A DNA stretch of 35,371 nt, taken from positions 1 through 35,371 of the forward strand of contig JAFASN010000032.1 of NCBI GenBank assembly GCA_019244415.1, written 5' to 3'. A model generated the notes under the pieces. That model had not been told where the DNA came from, made no database searches, and worked only from the letters and a program-made list of their open reading frames with translations. Source of the DNA: Verrucomicrobiota bacterium. Lineage in GTDB: Bacteria; Verrucomicrobiota; Verrucomicrobiia; Chthoniobacterales; UBA10450. Below are positions 1 through 9,998 of the stretch, in pieces; the stretch's first letter is position 1; the number at the start of each line of letters is the position of its first letter. The translations under genes and the position numbers were made by a program.

Positions 1-1
1 G

Positions 2-2110
<2,109 letters not shown>

Positions 2111-2130
2111 TCCGCGACAAGTCACCGCAG

Positions 2131-2162
2131 CATTTCAGCTTTTCAGCATCTCAGCTTTTCAG
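2131..2162. repeat. 16-bp tandem repeat, two copies
   Basis: Two adjacent 16-base units (2131-2146 and 2147-2162) of the form CATYTCAGCTTTTCAG differ at one position. They lie in the 65-base gap between ligA and the next reading frame. Function unknown; similar low-complexity TCAG-rich strings occur again near 32080-32103. Confidence 0.7.
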
Positions 2163-2175
2163 TATTTCTCTCTGC

Positions 2176-2538
2176 GTGCGCCTCGCTGCCGAGCTTTGCA
2201 TCATCGGTCTGCTTGTCTGGCTCGGCTGGGATAAATCGTTCCACGCCTGGAGCGATCAATGGCGCGGGATCAAGCCCGCATCGCCTGCACCTGCGCAGGT
2301 AAATGCCACGGCGCCGTCAGTTCCCCGGCAGCCATTTCTGCCTGCGTATCGTCGCATGTTGAGTAGCGCCACTCCTTCCGGGCAATGGATGTGGGACCCG
2401 GCGCATCGCAGCGCGCTCGATGCTCCTGCAACGAAAGCCGGGCAAGCTCCCGGGCCGACCTCCGCCCCGGACGCAGCTTACTGGATCGATGGTCGCGGCG
2501 TGCGCCATCCGATCAACGGCAGCGCGCCTTCGCCCTAA
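2176..2538 (+). CDS. small hypothetical protein, membrane-anchored or secreted
   Basis: A reading frame of 120 codons opens with GTG, 65 bases after ligA and in the same direction. The N-terminus (about residues 3-18) is hydrophobic and could be a signal peptide or anchor. The rest is rich in Pro and Ala and contains a pattern WMWDPAHRSALD and, near the end, YWIDGRGVRHPI. I do not recognise the family. No clear ribosome binding site is visible. It ends 10 bases before a convergent gene. It may be a real lineage-specific protein, or a chance frame in GC-rich DNA. Confidence 0.45.
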   Translation: MRLAAELCIIGLLVWLGWDKSFHAWSDQWRGIKPASPAPAQVNATAPSVPRQPFLPAYRRMLSSATPSGQWMWDPAHRSALDAPATKAGQAPGPTSAPDAAYWIDGRGVRHPINGSAPSP

Positions 2539-2548
2539 GTTCCGCCCG

Positions 2549-3256
2549 CTAATTAACCCACTTCCCGCCTTCGGAAGTGAGAATGGGCAGCTCTTCGCTC
2601 ATGTACTGCGTTTTGCCGAGCGCGCCCCACATGCGCGTGCCGGTCGCTCTGCGCCAGTACGCACTCATCTCTTCGCCGGTATGGCAGCCCCAGCTTTTCA
2701 CGAAAGCGCTTTTCGCGAACACGTTCCTGTTTATTTGCCCGAACTCTTTCTCGTGCAGCCACGCCTTAGCCGAGCTGTCGATCACGTTACTGTAATCGAA
2801 CATGAAACAGGCGCGGTTGGAGTGGCCGAAGTACTCAAACCCCGCCACCTTCAGCCGATCGCGCGGCTGGCCGTTATTCAGGTAATCAATGACGTCGCCG
2901 CCTTTGTTGAAATAGACCAGGTGCAGGTTGTACTTGTCGCGCACGGAGTTGATGAGAGCGATAAGGTCCATGCCGTCCTGTTTACTGCGGGCCATGTAAG
3001 CCGGCTTGTACACAAGCCAGGTGATGAGCGCATCCGGACCGAGCTGGGCGCGTAGCTGTTCGGTGCGCAGCCGCGCCGCGTGCACGAAATTCGCCCACCA
3101 ATGATCGTGCGGCTCCGCTTTGTACTGCTCCCACTGGTGCATCGAAACGCCGCCGACCAGAAGAATCCATTCCCCCTGCGGCGCAGCCGCGGCGCGCAAT
3201 TGGCTGCCGTACGCGATCGCGATGAGCGCGAGCAAAACCTGAACCCGTTTTACCAT
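2549..3256 (-). CDS. secreted hypothetical protein with conserved His and Cys motifs
   Basis: A protein of 235 residues from the ATG at 3256, chosen because it gives a clean signal peptide (MVKRVQVLLALIAIAYG, basic then hydrophobic, Ala-rich end near residue 25); an upstream in-frame start at 3313 would precede it by 19 unlike residues. The mature part has alternating beta/alpha character, with YFGHSN (His145) and, 46 residues on, SWGCHTGEE (Cys191). A His followed by a Cys after hydrophobic strands is reminiscent of clan CD/caspase-like or DUF4347-type folds, but this is a weak resemblance and no function is claimed. It is divergent from the propeller protein gene at 3366 and convergent with the small gene before it. 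Confidence 0.75.
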   Translation of the reverse strand: MVKRVQVLLALIAIAYGSQLRAAAAPQGEWILLVGGVSMHQWEQYKAEPHDHWWANFVHAARLRTEQLRAQLGPDALITWLVYKPAYMARSKQDGMDLIALINSVRDKYNLHLVYFNKGGDVIDYLNNGQPRDRLKVAGFEYFGHSNRACFMFDYSNVIDSSAKAWLHEKEFGQINRNVFAKSAFVKSWGCHTGEEMSAYWRRATGTRMWGALGKTQYMSEELPILTSEGGKWVN

Positions 3257-3365
3257 ATCCCGAGCAGCAGCACTATTTATGCTGAAGGCGGTTCTGCGCA
3301 ACCTTTGCCGCACCTGGCCACAAATATTGCGCGACGGGCACGAATAAGCGGTGTTATTTTAAGTA

Positions 3366-5000
3366 GTGACGGCGACGACCAGATTACCGCTGCTTCCCGC
3401 GAATGTACTCAGCGCGCTCCAGCGCTGCTGGCGGCGTGCAACCAACGCCGGAGTGATCTTTGGTCTGGCGGTGTTTTTGTCCGGGCAAGCGCGAGGAGCG
3501 ATCGGCGACCTCTACGAAGCGGATTACGGCAGCGGTGCCGTTTACCGGTTCGATGCCACCGGTGCGCGCAGCACGTTCGTGAGCGGATTGCTGCATCCTT
3601 CCGGGTTGGCGTTCGACTGGCAGGGCAATCTGTTCGTCGCTGATGCCGGCGGGAATGCGATCTACAAGGTCGCGCCTAACGGCACGAAGACCCTGTTTGC
3701 GAGTGGGCTCAATAATCCGTTTGGCCTTGTTTTCGACTCTAACGGGAATCTTTTCGAGTCTGATAACGGCACAGGACGGATACTGAAATTTACGCCCACT
3801 GGCACGGCGAGCGTCTTTGCCGCGGGTCTCAACGGGCCAGCTGGTCTCGGCATCGACGTCACAGACAAAATCTATGAGGCGGACTTCAATAGCGGCACGG
3901 TGTTCGCGTTCAGCCCCACCGGCGCCAAGACGACGCTCGCGACGGGTTTGAGCTCTCCTGATGGACTCTTCTCGAATGGCGCCGGCGACCTGCTTACCGG
4001 TAACCCCGGCAACGGGGAGGTGATTGCGATCAATCCCGCTGGTACTCAGACCCTCTTCGCCGGCGGGTTCGTGCAGCCCACAGGCGTGACGGTGGACCTG
4101 AACGGGAACACTTTTATTTCCGATAACAATCGCGGCACGCTCACCCGGATCACACCGAGCGGAGTACGGGCGACTTTTGCCACCGGCCTCATCAATCCGC
4201 AATACCTGGCGATCGAGCATCCTACCGGCCAGCTGGAGAATATCTCTACTCGTGCCTTTGTCGGCACAGGCGAGCAGGTACTCATCGGCGGGTTCATCAT
4301 TTCGGGGACAGCGCCGAAACAGGTACTCATCCGCGGGCTTGGGCCAACACTGGCTCATTTCGGAGTCAGCAACGTGCTGTCTGACCCCACGCTGACACTG
4401 CATAACAGCGCCGGCGGCATCGTCGCTTTCAATAACGACTGGCAGTCTGCACCGAACGCAGGCCAGATTCCGCCAGCTTACCGGCCTCCTGATCCGCGCG
4501 AATCCGCGATTCTCATAACGCTGCCGCCCGGCAGCTATACCGCCATAGAAGCGGGCAACGGCGGCACCACCGGAGCGGGATTGGTAGAAGTGTATGACAT
4601 GAATCTCGCCTCCTTGTCGCAGCTTAGTAACATCTCCTCGCGCGGCCTGGTTCAATCCAGTAATCAGCCGATGATCGGCGGCTTCGTGGCCACAGCCGGC
4701 AATGGCAGCAGCATGATCCTGGTGCGCGCGCTCGGTCCCACGCTGTCCCACTACGGCGTTACCGGCACTCTTCCCAGCCCGGTCGTGCGCCTGGCAAATG
4801 CCAATGGTCAAACCGTCGCCTTCAATGCCGGCTGGAAAACAACGCAGGAGGCCGCGATTCAGGCGACAGGAATTGCGCCGCCCAGCGATCTCGAGTCAGC
4901 CATTCTCATTACCGTGACCAACGCACCATACACCGCCGTGGTCACTGACAGGAATGGCGCGAGCGGAATCGCGCTCGTCGAAGTGTACCACTTGAGGTGA
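3366..5000 (+). CDS. secreted NHL/SMP-30-like beta-propeller protein with two C-terminal repeat modules
   Basis: A protein of 544 residues from a GTG start. Residues 1-44 form a signal peptide with arginines before a hydrophobic core. Residues about 45-285 hold at least six repeats of roughly 40 residues, of the kind LYEADYGSGxVYRFxPTG...FxxGLxxPxGLxxDxxGN, typical of NHL/SMP-30 or virginiamycin-B-lyase-like propellers. Residues about 290-415 and 421-544 are two copies of a module common in Verrucomicrobiota secreted proteins (N-I-S-T/S-R, IGGFxxxG, VLxRxLGPTLxxxGV, ESAILIT, GLVEVY). The role is probably extracellular or periplasmic binding; no catalytic residues can be named. It is convergent with lysA. 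Confidence 0.88.
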   Translation: MTATTRLPLLPANVLSALQRCWRRATNAGVIFGLAVFLSGQARGAIGDLYEADYGSGAVYRFDATGARSTFVSGLLHPSGLAFDWQGNLFVADAGGNAIYKVAPNGTKTLFASGLNNPFGLVFDSNGNLFESDNGTGRILKFTPTGTASVFAAGLNGPAGLGIDVTDKIYEADFNSGTVFAFSPTGAKTTLATGLSSPDGLFSNGAGDLLTGNPGNGEVIAINPAGTQTLFAGGFVQPTGVTVDLNGNTFISDNNRGTLTRITPSGVRATFATGLINPQYLAIEHPTGQLENISTRAFVGTGEQVLIGGFIISGTAPKQVLIRGLGPTLAHFGVSNVLSDPTLTLHNSAGGIVAFNNDWQSAPNAGQIPPAYRPPDPRESAILITLPPGSYTAIEAGNGGTTGAGLVEVYDMNLASLSQLSNISSRGLVQSSNQPMIGGFVATAGNGSSMILVRALGPTLSHYGVTGTLPSPVVRLANANGQTVAFNAGWKTTQEAAIQATGIAPPSDLESAILITVTNAPYTAVVTDRNGASGIALVEVYHLR

Positions 5001-5005
5001 TTGCT

Positions 5006-5035
5006 GATTAGCGAATGCTGATCGCTCTTCTAATC
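5006..5035. terminator. imperfect hairpin between convergent genes
   Basis: GATTAG (5006-5011) can pair with CTAATC (5030-5035), with an inner CGA/TCG pairing and a bulge. It fills most of the 46-base gap between two convergent genes, so a bidirectional terminator is plausible. The stem is short and imperfect and there is no strong T tract. Confidence 0.3.
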
Positions 5036-5046
5036 AATCTCCTCCT

Positions 5047-6327
5047 CTAGCAATCGGTTTCGCCGCACACCAAATCTTGCCAAGTTTGCCTGCGGCGAAT
5101 TAGCCGCACACAATTTCCATCCACCAGCGCTTCTGCCGGCAACAGGCGCGAGTTGTAGTTCGATGCCATCGTGAAGCCGTAGGCGCCCGTACTCATGACG
5201 GCCAATAGATCGCCCGCCGCCACGGGGGGCATTTCGCGGTCCCGCGCCAGGAAATCGCCGCTCTCACATACCGGGCCCACGATATCAATTTCGCTCCGCT
5301 GCTCTGTACTCGGCTGCTCCACCGGCACGATCTCGTGGTAACTGCCGTACAAGGCCGGCCGGATCAGGTCGTTCATTCCAGCATCAACCACCGCGAAGCG
5401 TTTTCGCCCGCTCTCTTTCAGGTAAAGGACACGCGTCAACAGGACGCCTGCGTTGCCGACCAGCAACCGGCCGGGCTCGAGTAGGATTCGCAGCCCTAGT
5501 CCGCGCAGTTCAGGCAAAATAGCGTCCGCATATTCCTGAATCGAAAGCTGGTGTCCCTCAGCCCACCAGGCGCGCTCGCCGCTGGCGATGCTGCGCTCGT
5601 AGACGATGCCGAGGCCGCCGCCGATGCTGAGAAATTCAATGCCGTATTTCTCCTTCAACTCACGCGCGAGCGGCGTGACTTTGCGGATTGCTTCGGCGAA
5701 CGGCGCGGCCGCGGTGATTTGCGAGCCGATGTGCATCTGCACCCCGCGAAGGTCGATGTGGCGCATTTGAGCCGCGCGCGCGTAGAGACGAGGTGCATCC
5801 GCCAGGGTGATGCCGAACTTGTTTTCCTCCGAGCCGGTGGAGACGTACTCATGCGTGTGCGCTTGCACGTCCGGGTTAATGCGCAGCGCTACCGGCGCGC
5901 GGATGTTTTTCGCGTCGGCGATTTCCTCGATGCGCTCGAGCTCGCCTTCGCTTTCGACGTTTAAACAATAAACGCGCTGCTCGAGCGCATAACCCATTTC
6001 CTCCGGCGTTTTCCCCACACCTGCGAAGGTGCACCTGCCGGGATCGCCGCCGGCGCGGAGTACGCGGAACAATTCACCACCTGAGACAATGTCGAATCCT
6101 GCGCCGGCATTACTGAGCAGTTTGAGAATGGCGCCGTTCGAATTCGCCTTCACAGCATAGGAAATGAGATGGTCGATCTCGTGCAACGCTCGATCGAGCC
6201 GGTGATAGTGATCGAGAATAGTCGCGGCGCTGTAGAGATAAAGCGGGGTCCCGAATTCTTCCGCCGCTTGCGCGAGACGCACCTCTTCGCAGAACAGCTC
6301 ACCATCGCGGTAATGAAATGAGTGCAT
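5047..6327 (-). CDS. lysA: diaminopimelate decarboxylase LysA
   Basis: Converts meso-diaminopimelate to L-lysine and CO2, the last step of lysine biosynthesis, with pyridoxal phosphate, in the cytoplasm. The product is 426 residues. SYAVKAN places the PLP-binding Lys at residue 60. GAGFDIVSGGEL, HIGSQI, the glycine-rich SIGGGLG phosphate loop, EPGRLLVG, VCESGDFLA (substrate/PLP Cys at the dimer interface) and GAYGFTMASNYN follow in the order expected for group IV decarboxylases. The start MHSFHYRDGELFCEE at 6327 matches the family; an in-frame start 48 bases further upstream adds an unlike tail. It is transcribed alone and divergent from the membrane protein at 6416. Arginine decarboxylase SpeA is much longer, so LysA is the clear choice. 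Confidence 0.95.
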   Translation of the reverse strand: MHSFHYRDGELFCEEVRLAQAAEEFGTPLYLYSAATILDHYHRLDRALHEIDHLISYAVKANSNGAILKLLSNAGAGFDIVSGGELFRVLRAGGDPGRCTFAGVGKTPEEMGYALEQRVYCLNVESEGELERIEEIADAKNIRAPVALRINPDVQAHTHEYVSTGSEENKFGITLADAPRLYARAAQMRHIDLRGVQMHIGSQITAAAPFAEAIRKVTPLARELKEKYGIEFLSIGGGLGIVYERSIASGERAWWAEGHQLSIQEYADAILPELRGLGLRILLEPGRLLVGNAGVLLTRVLYLKESGRKRFAVVDAGMNDLIRPALYGSYHEIVPVEQPSTEQRSEIDIVGPVCESGDFLARDREMPPVAAGDLLAVMSTGAYGFTMASNYNSRLLPAEALVDGNCVRLIRRRQTWQDLVCGETDC

Positions 6328-6415
6328 TACACTGAATGGTACTTCATCGGCGGTGACGCGCAGCCTGCTCCGCATCGCTGGACACCAGTGCGGCCTTGCA
6401 TTACCAATCGGCGGA

Positions 6416-6736
6416 ATGCTGGCGTTGTCGCGTGTTTACTTCATCATCTTCGGGTTACTCACCATCGCTGGCGGCGTGATTGGCTACCTGAAGGCGAGGA
6501 GCATTCCTTCGATTACCGCGGGCTCGATCGCCGGCGTGTTGCTGTTGATCACTGCATTCCTGCTGCCGGAACATCGCACGTCCGCGCTGATGGTCGCGCT
6601 CCTCCTTTCCTTGCTGTTGCTGGTGCAGTTCGCGCCGAAATTTTTCCGCACCGGCAAAGTGATGCCCGCAGGAGTGATGTCGCTGCTCAGTTTGCTCGGA
6701 ATCATCGTGGCGATCGCGGCCTGGCTCAAAGGATAG
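6416..6736 (+). CDS. TMEM14-family (UPF0136-like) small membrane protein
   Basis: A protein of 106 residues, almost entirely hydrophobic, with about four predicted membrane segments. The signature GYLKARSIPSITAGSIAGVL matches the Tmemb_14 pattern (GYxKxxSxxSLxAGxxxGxLL). The ATG at 6416 follows GGCGG and gives the family's usual length; an earlier in-frame ATG at 6353 would overlap the divergent lysA promoter area. Biochemical function in bacteria is unknown. It ends two bases before the start of the GH75-like gene, suggesting one transcript. Confidence 0.8.
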   Translation: MLALSRVYFIIFGLLTIAGGVIGYLKARSIPSITAGSIAGVLLLITAFLLPEHRTSALMVALLLSLLLLVQFAPKFFRTGKVMPAGVMSLLSLLGIIVAIAAWLKG

Positions 6737-6738
6737 CG

Positions 6739-8103
6739 GTGGCAAGGCTGCGCCTGAACACGCTGCGCTGGCTGGCGCTGCTGCTGTTTCTTGCATTGTT
6801 CGCCGGCATCGTGTTGCGCTGGATTTCGCTCGAACGCTGGCATTGGCAGGTGATGCATTCGGTCGAGCCACCAATCTCCGCCGCTTCGCCTTCCGCCACT
6901 CCCAAGCCATCGCGGCCGCCGGTCATCAGCGGCAAACTCGATCTTCCACGTCTCTTCAACGGCATCACCTTGCACACGGACGTGGATACGCCGCCCGGCC
7001 GGGCCGCGTCCGAGGAGCGCGTCGATCCGCTGAGTTATCTTCTCGATTTGAAACTGCACGCGCCGCTGCCGGCGCCAAACCGCTCGATGGAAGAGCTGGC
7101 GAAAGTAAGCCCGCAGCTTAGTACTCTGCTGCCCGGCCTGGCGACGATGATCACGCCGCAAAGCGTTTCGCCGTACTTCGGGCAGCTTTACCAGACGAAA
7201 GTACGCCAGTTGCGCGACAATCTCATGCGGCTCGATCAGCTCCTCTCGCGACACAATTTCTACGATTGCCAAACCGTCCTCTCGCTGCGGAACCCGCAAA
7301 CGAACCGTCGCGCACTGCTCCTCCAGGCGGACATGGACGTGGATGCCGATGGCTCCGATGGCGACCGTGTTCCTGCTGGCAACGGCTTTTCTCCAAACTT
7401 TCAGCCGTTCACGAGCTTTCGCTGGGCGAAAAAGTCAGACCTGCCAAATCCTTATCTCGCGCCGGCTGAAGAGAAGTTGCAACGGCTCGAAGCTGAGTTG
7501 AAGACAGTACCGGCTGAGCGAAAAAGCGAGCTCAAACGCAGCATCGCCGAAGTACGAGATGAAATCGGCGCGCTCAAAAAGTACAGCTATCTCATCGGCG
7601 CTTACGATCCGTTCATCGTCATGCCGGGCAGTTTCACCAAAGGCAGCGACGCTCTTCGCGTAGGCGATTACGCGATCGTCGTCGCAGGCAACACCATTTA
7701 CCCGGCGATCGTCGGCGACATCGGCCCGAATGACAAAGTCGGCGAGGCATCGCTGCGCATCGCCCGGCAGATAAACGCGCTCTCGAATCCAAACAATCGG
7801 CCGATCAGCGAGCTTAAGGCGACTTACATCGTCTTCAACAACACCGCTGACCCATCATTCGGGCCGCCCGACCTGGAGAAATTGCAGGCGCGTTGTGAAG
7901 CACTCGTCCATGAAATAGGCGGCGCGTCTGTTCCGCTGCATCACTGGGAAAACACCGTGCCACCATTGCCGACTCCGACACCGACTCCGACTCCCACCCC
8001 AACTCCGACGTCCACACCCACGCCAGTTTCAAGCCAAACACCTTCACCTTCACCTTCGCCGAGTGCCACGTTCGCGTTTCCAACGTCAACACCGTCGCCC
8101 TGA
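6739..8103 (+). CDS. membrane-anchored GH75 (chitosanase)-like protein
   Basis: The product, about 454 residues from the GTG at 6739, starts with a basic end and one hydrophobic segment (residues 5-25) that should act as a signal anchor. The C-terminal half resembles glycoside hydrolase family 75, fungal-type endo-chitosanases: LLQADMDVDADG (residues 195-206), then VMPGSF, a strand pair, VGDIGPNDKVGEASLRIA with Asp327 and Glu336 at the positions of the catalytic acid pair, and a final YIVFNNTA-type strand. A Lys/Glu-rich helical insert lies near residues 245-285. The last 40 residues are a Pro/Thr/Ser linker without a following domain. The gene begins two bases after the TMEM14-like gene. Activity on chitosan is inferred from motif similarity only; the start is uncertain. 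Confidence 0.75.
   Translation: MARLRLNTLRWLALLLFLALFAGIVLRWISLERWHWQVMHSVEPPISAASPSATPKPSRPPVISGKLDLPRLFNGITLHTDVDTPPGRAASEERVDPLSYLLDLKLHAPLPAPNRSMEELAKVSPQLSTLLPGLATMITPQSVSPYFGQLYQTKVRQLRDNLMRLDQLLSRHNFYDCQTVLSLRNPQTNRRALLLQADMDVDADGSDGDRVPAGNGFSPNFQPFTSFRWAKKSDLPNPYLAPAEEKLQRLEAELKTVPAERKSELKRSIAEVRDEIGALKKYSYLIGAYDPFIVMPGSFTKGSDALRVGDYAIVVAGNTIYPAIVGDIGPNDKVGEASLRIARQINALSNPNNRPISELKATYIVFNNTADPSFGPPDLEKLQARCEALVHEIGGASVPLHHWENTVPPLPTPTPTPTPTPTPTSTPTPVSSQTPSPSPSPSATFAFPTSTPSP
7969..8011 (+). repeat. PT-repeat coding microsatellite
   Basis: Hexanucleotide-like repeats of CCGACT/CCCACT type encode alternating Pro-Thr residues in the C-terminal tail of the GH75-like protein. Such tracts change length readily and usually form extended extracellular linkers. 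Confidence 0.8.
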
Positions 8104-8110
8104 AAGCTGG

Positions 8111-8147
8111 TGCGAGCCTCGGGCGTGCGAAAAACAGTACGCTCGCA
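8111..8147. terminator. possible hairpin between convergent genes
   Basis: TGCGAGC (8111-8117) is the exact complement of GCTCGCA (8141-8147), with a 23-base loop, in the 49-base gap between the convergent GH75-like and MBL genes. The large loop and the lack of a T tract make termination only a possibility. Confidence 0.25.
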
Positions 8148-8152
8148 AGTCG

Positions 8153-9070
8153 CTACTCTGGCAGCACGAACGTCTCGCCGATTTCGCGCAGCGCGATCCG
8201 CTCCGGCTCGTGCGCCAGCGCACGCGTGAAACGCTCGATCGGTTCCCGGAACGGCTCCGCGCTCAACCGGAACGTTTGATGATGCACAGGCATGATAAAA
8301 CGCGCGGCCGCTGCATCGGCCATCGCGACCGCCTGCTCCGGTGTCGCGTGCGAGCGAATCCACGGGTCATACGCACCGATGCTCATAATTGCGAGATCGT
8401 ACCGTTTGCCGTCGCGCAATTGCGCGAAAGCATTCGTCATCGCCGTATCTCCACTGTAAATGATGCGACGATCGCCGCGGGAAATAACGTAGCCGTTGAA
8501 GCGCCGATGCTCATCGCGCTGCACACGCGCGCCCCAATGCTGCCCTCGAAAGGCGCGCACCTCCACCTCCAGTCCGCAGGGGCGCAAGTGCGTGGATTCA
8601 CCCCAGCTTAGCTCGATCACTTCAGCGAAGCGCATTCCGCGGAACAGATCGCGCGTGTGCTGCGCGGTAATGACTCGCGACTTCGAATCGAACATCATGA
8701 GAGTACGCCGATCGAGATGGTCGAAATGAGCGTGGGAAATGAGTACCAAATCGATGGGCGGCAATTCAGCGAAGTTAAGCGCCGTCATTGTAAGACGTTT
8801 TGGGCCGACAGTGATGAACGGCAGCCGAATACCGATGCGCGGAAACAGTACCGGGTCCGTGATTAGCCGGAGGCCGAAGAAATTGATGAGTACAGTCGAA
8901 TGCCCGAGCCAGGCTGCTGTGAGGCGGTCGTCAGGCCACTGGCGGGGCTGCGGTTTTGCATAAGCCGGCTGCAGCGGCCGGCGGCTCTCGACTATCCACT
9001 CGCGCCATAGATGCGCCAGCCACCTGCGCCGAAAGACGCGCCGCCGCTCGCCTTGCCGTTCCGCCTGCAT
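8153..9070 (-). CDS. MBL-fold metal-dependent hydrolase, NAPE-PLD/UlaG-like
   Basis: A protein of 305 residues with the metallo-beta-lactamase fold. It shows AWLGHST (residues 53-59), the metal-binding HAHFDH at 113-118, a GQHW motif with His178, YSGDT with Asp208, and PVHHQTF with His263/His264. This set, in particular the QHW motif, matches the branch that includes N-acyl-phosphatidylethanolamine phospholipase D and UlaG-like lactonases. The N-terminus is basic (RRRVFRRRWLAH) and has no signal peptide, so a cytoplasmic or membrane-associated enzyme is likely. The substrate cannot be deduced. It is divergent from the ACT-domain genes across a 59-base gap. Confidence 0.9.
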   Translation of the reverse strand: MQAERQGERRRVFRRRWLAHLWREWIVESRRPLQPAYAKPQPRQWPDDRLTAAWLGHSTVLINFFGLRLITDPVLFPRIGIRLPFITVGPKRLTMTALNFAELPPIDLVLISHAHFDHLDRRTLMMFDSKSRVITAQHTRDLFRGMRFAEVIELSWGESTHLRPCGLEVEVRAFRGQHWGARVQRDEHRRFNGYVISRGDRRIIYSGDTAMTNAFAQLRDGKRYDLAIMSIGAYDPWIRSHATPEQAVAMADAAAARFIMPVHHQTFRLSAEPFREPIERFTRALAHEPERIALREIGETFVLPE

Positions 9071-9129
9071 CGCAAATGATAGCCGCGAAGCGACTTGTCA
9101 GCATTCGCGGTCAACGGCACTCTGTCGTC

Positions 9130-9543
9130 ATGGCACCGACATTTCTGGTTGAGCCCGCCACGCAGCTCGCTGTATTTCTCAGTAACCGCCCCGGCGCTCT
9201 CGCGCGTGTGTGCCGGGAGCTCGCTCAAGCCGAGATTAACATTCACGCGCTCGCGATTTCCGATACGGCTGATCATTCGGTCGTGCGCATGGTCGTGAGC
9301 GACCCGACCAAGGCGCTCATGCTGCTGGGCGAACACGGCGTACTCGCGCTGGAAGCGGATGTGCTCGTGATCGAGACCAAGAACGAGCCCGGCATGCTCG
9401 CTAAAATCGCCGAGCGGCTCGCTGCGGCCGAGGTCAACATTGAGTACGCCTACCTCGCGACCAGCGAGAGCACGGATCGCGGCTTGATGGTTCTGCGCCC
9501 CAGCGATGTGGATAAAGCCCAGGGCGTGTTGCGCGAAATATGA
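9130..9543 (+). CDS. tandem ACT-domain protein, copy 1
   Basis: A 137-residue protein made of two ACT domains (residues about 10-75 and 80-137), each starting with the ligand-binding turn xNRPGALAxV or xNEPGMLAKI. ACT domains bind amino acids or other small molecules and regulate enzymes; free-standing pairs are common but of unassigned function. The ATG at 9130 is chosen because homology begins there. Its stop TGA overlaps the ATG of the next gene by four bases (ATGA), so the two are probably translationally coupled. The pair are clear paralogues. Confidence 0.85.
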   Translation: MAPTFLVEPATQLAVFLSNRPGALARVCRELAQAEINIHALAISDTADHSVVRMVVSDPTKALMLLGEHGVLALEADVLVIETKNEPGMLAKIAERLAAAEVNIEYAYLATSESTDRGLMVLRPSDVDKAQGVLREI

Positions 9544-9986
9544 GCGATGCGGGCGAGAGCGACGGCGGCGTTTCCATCACCACCGTGACGCAGCTAGCCA
9601 TCTTCATGGAAAACCGGCCCGGTAGCCTGGCGCACGCCTGCGCCGCTATCGCCGAGGCTGGTATCAACATCGAGGCGCTTGCCACGGAAGGGAACGTTTT
9701 TGGCGGACAAAGCAGCGAGATGTTGGTGCGGATGGTGGTGAGTGATCCAGCCAAGGCCGCTGCCGTTCTGGCCGAAGAAGGAGCCGTCGCGGTGAAGACT
9801 GATGTCTTGTTGATCGAGGGCAATAACAGGCCGGGACTGCTCGCCGCCATTGCCAGCAAGCTCGCTACCGCGGAAGTTAATATCGAATCGATCTACCTGT
9901 CTGGGGGCGCCGATGGAGAAAAGTACGTCGTCATCCTGCGGCCGAGCGATGTGGAAAAAGCGCAACGCCTTTTGCGTGATCTGTAG
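9540..9986 (+). CDS. tandem ACT-domain protein, copy 2
   Basis: A 148-residue protein of two ACT domains, paralogous to the preceding gene: both have MVVSDPxKA in the first half, PSDVxKAQ near the end and equivalent GxL turns (ENRPGSLAHA, NNRPGLLAAI). It differs by an acidic/glycine-rich N-terminal extension and a GQSSEM insert. The ATGA overlap with copy 1 suggests coupled translation in near-equal amounts, which would suit a heteromeric sensor. The ligand is unknown. It ends 12 bases before a convergent lipoprotein gene. Confidence 0.85.
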   Translation: MSDAGESDGGVSITTVTQLAIFMENRPGSLAHACAAIAEAGINIEALATEGNVFGGQSSEMLVRMVVSDPAKAAAVLAEEGAVAVKTDVLLIEGNNRPGLLAAIASKLATAEVNIESIYLSGGADGEKYVVILRPSDVEKAQRLLRDL

Positions 9987-9998
9987 CCGGCCAGCCGC

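Noticed and set aside
3384-4811. 475-codon frame on the minus strand opposite the propeller gene
   Set aside because: It is antisense to a gene with clear repeats and signal peptide; its translation has no family pattern and is rich in Arg/Gly/Ala as expected from a shadow frame.
6484-7299. 271-codon minus-strand frame opposite the TMEM14-like and GH75-like genes
   Set aside because: Composition (Arg/Gln-rich) and position mark it as an antisense shadow.
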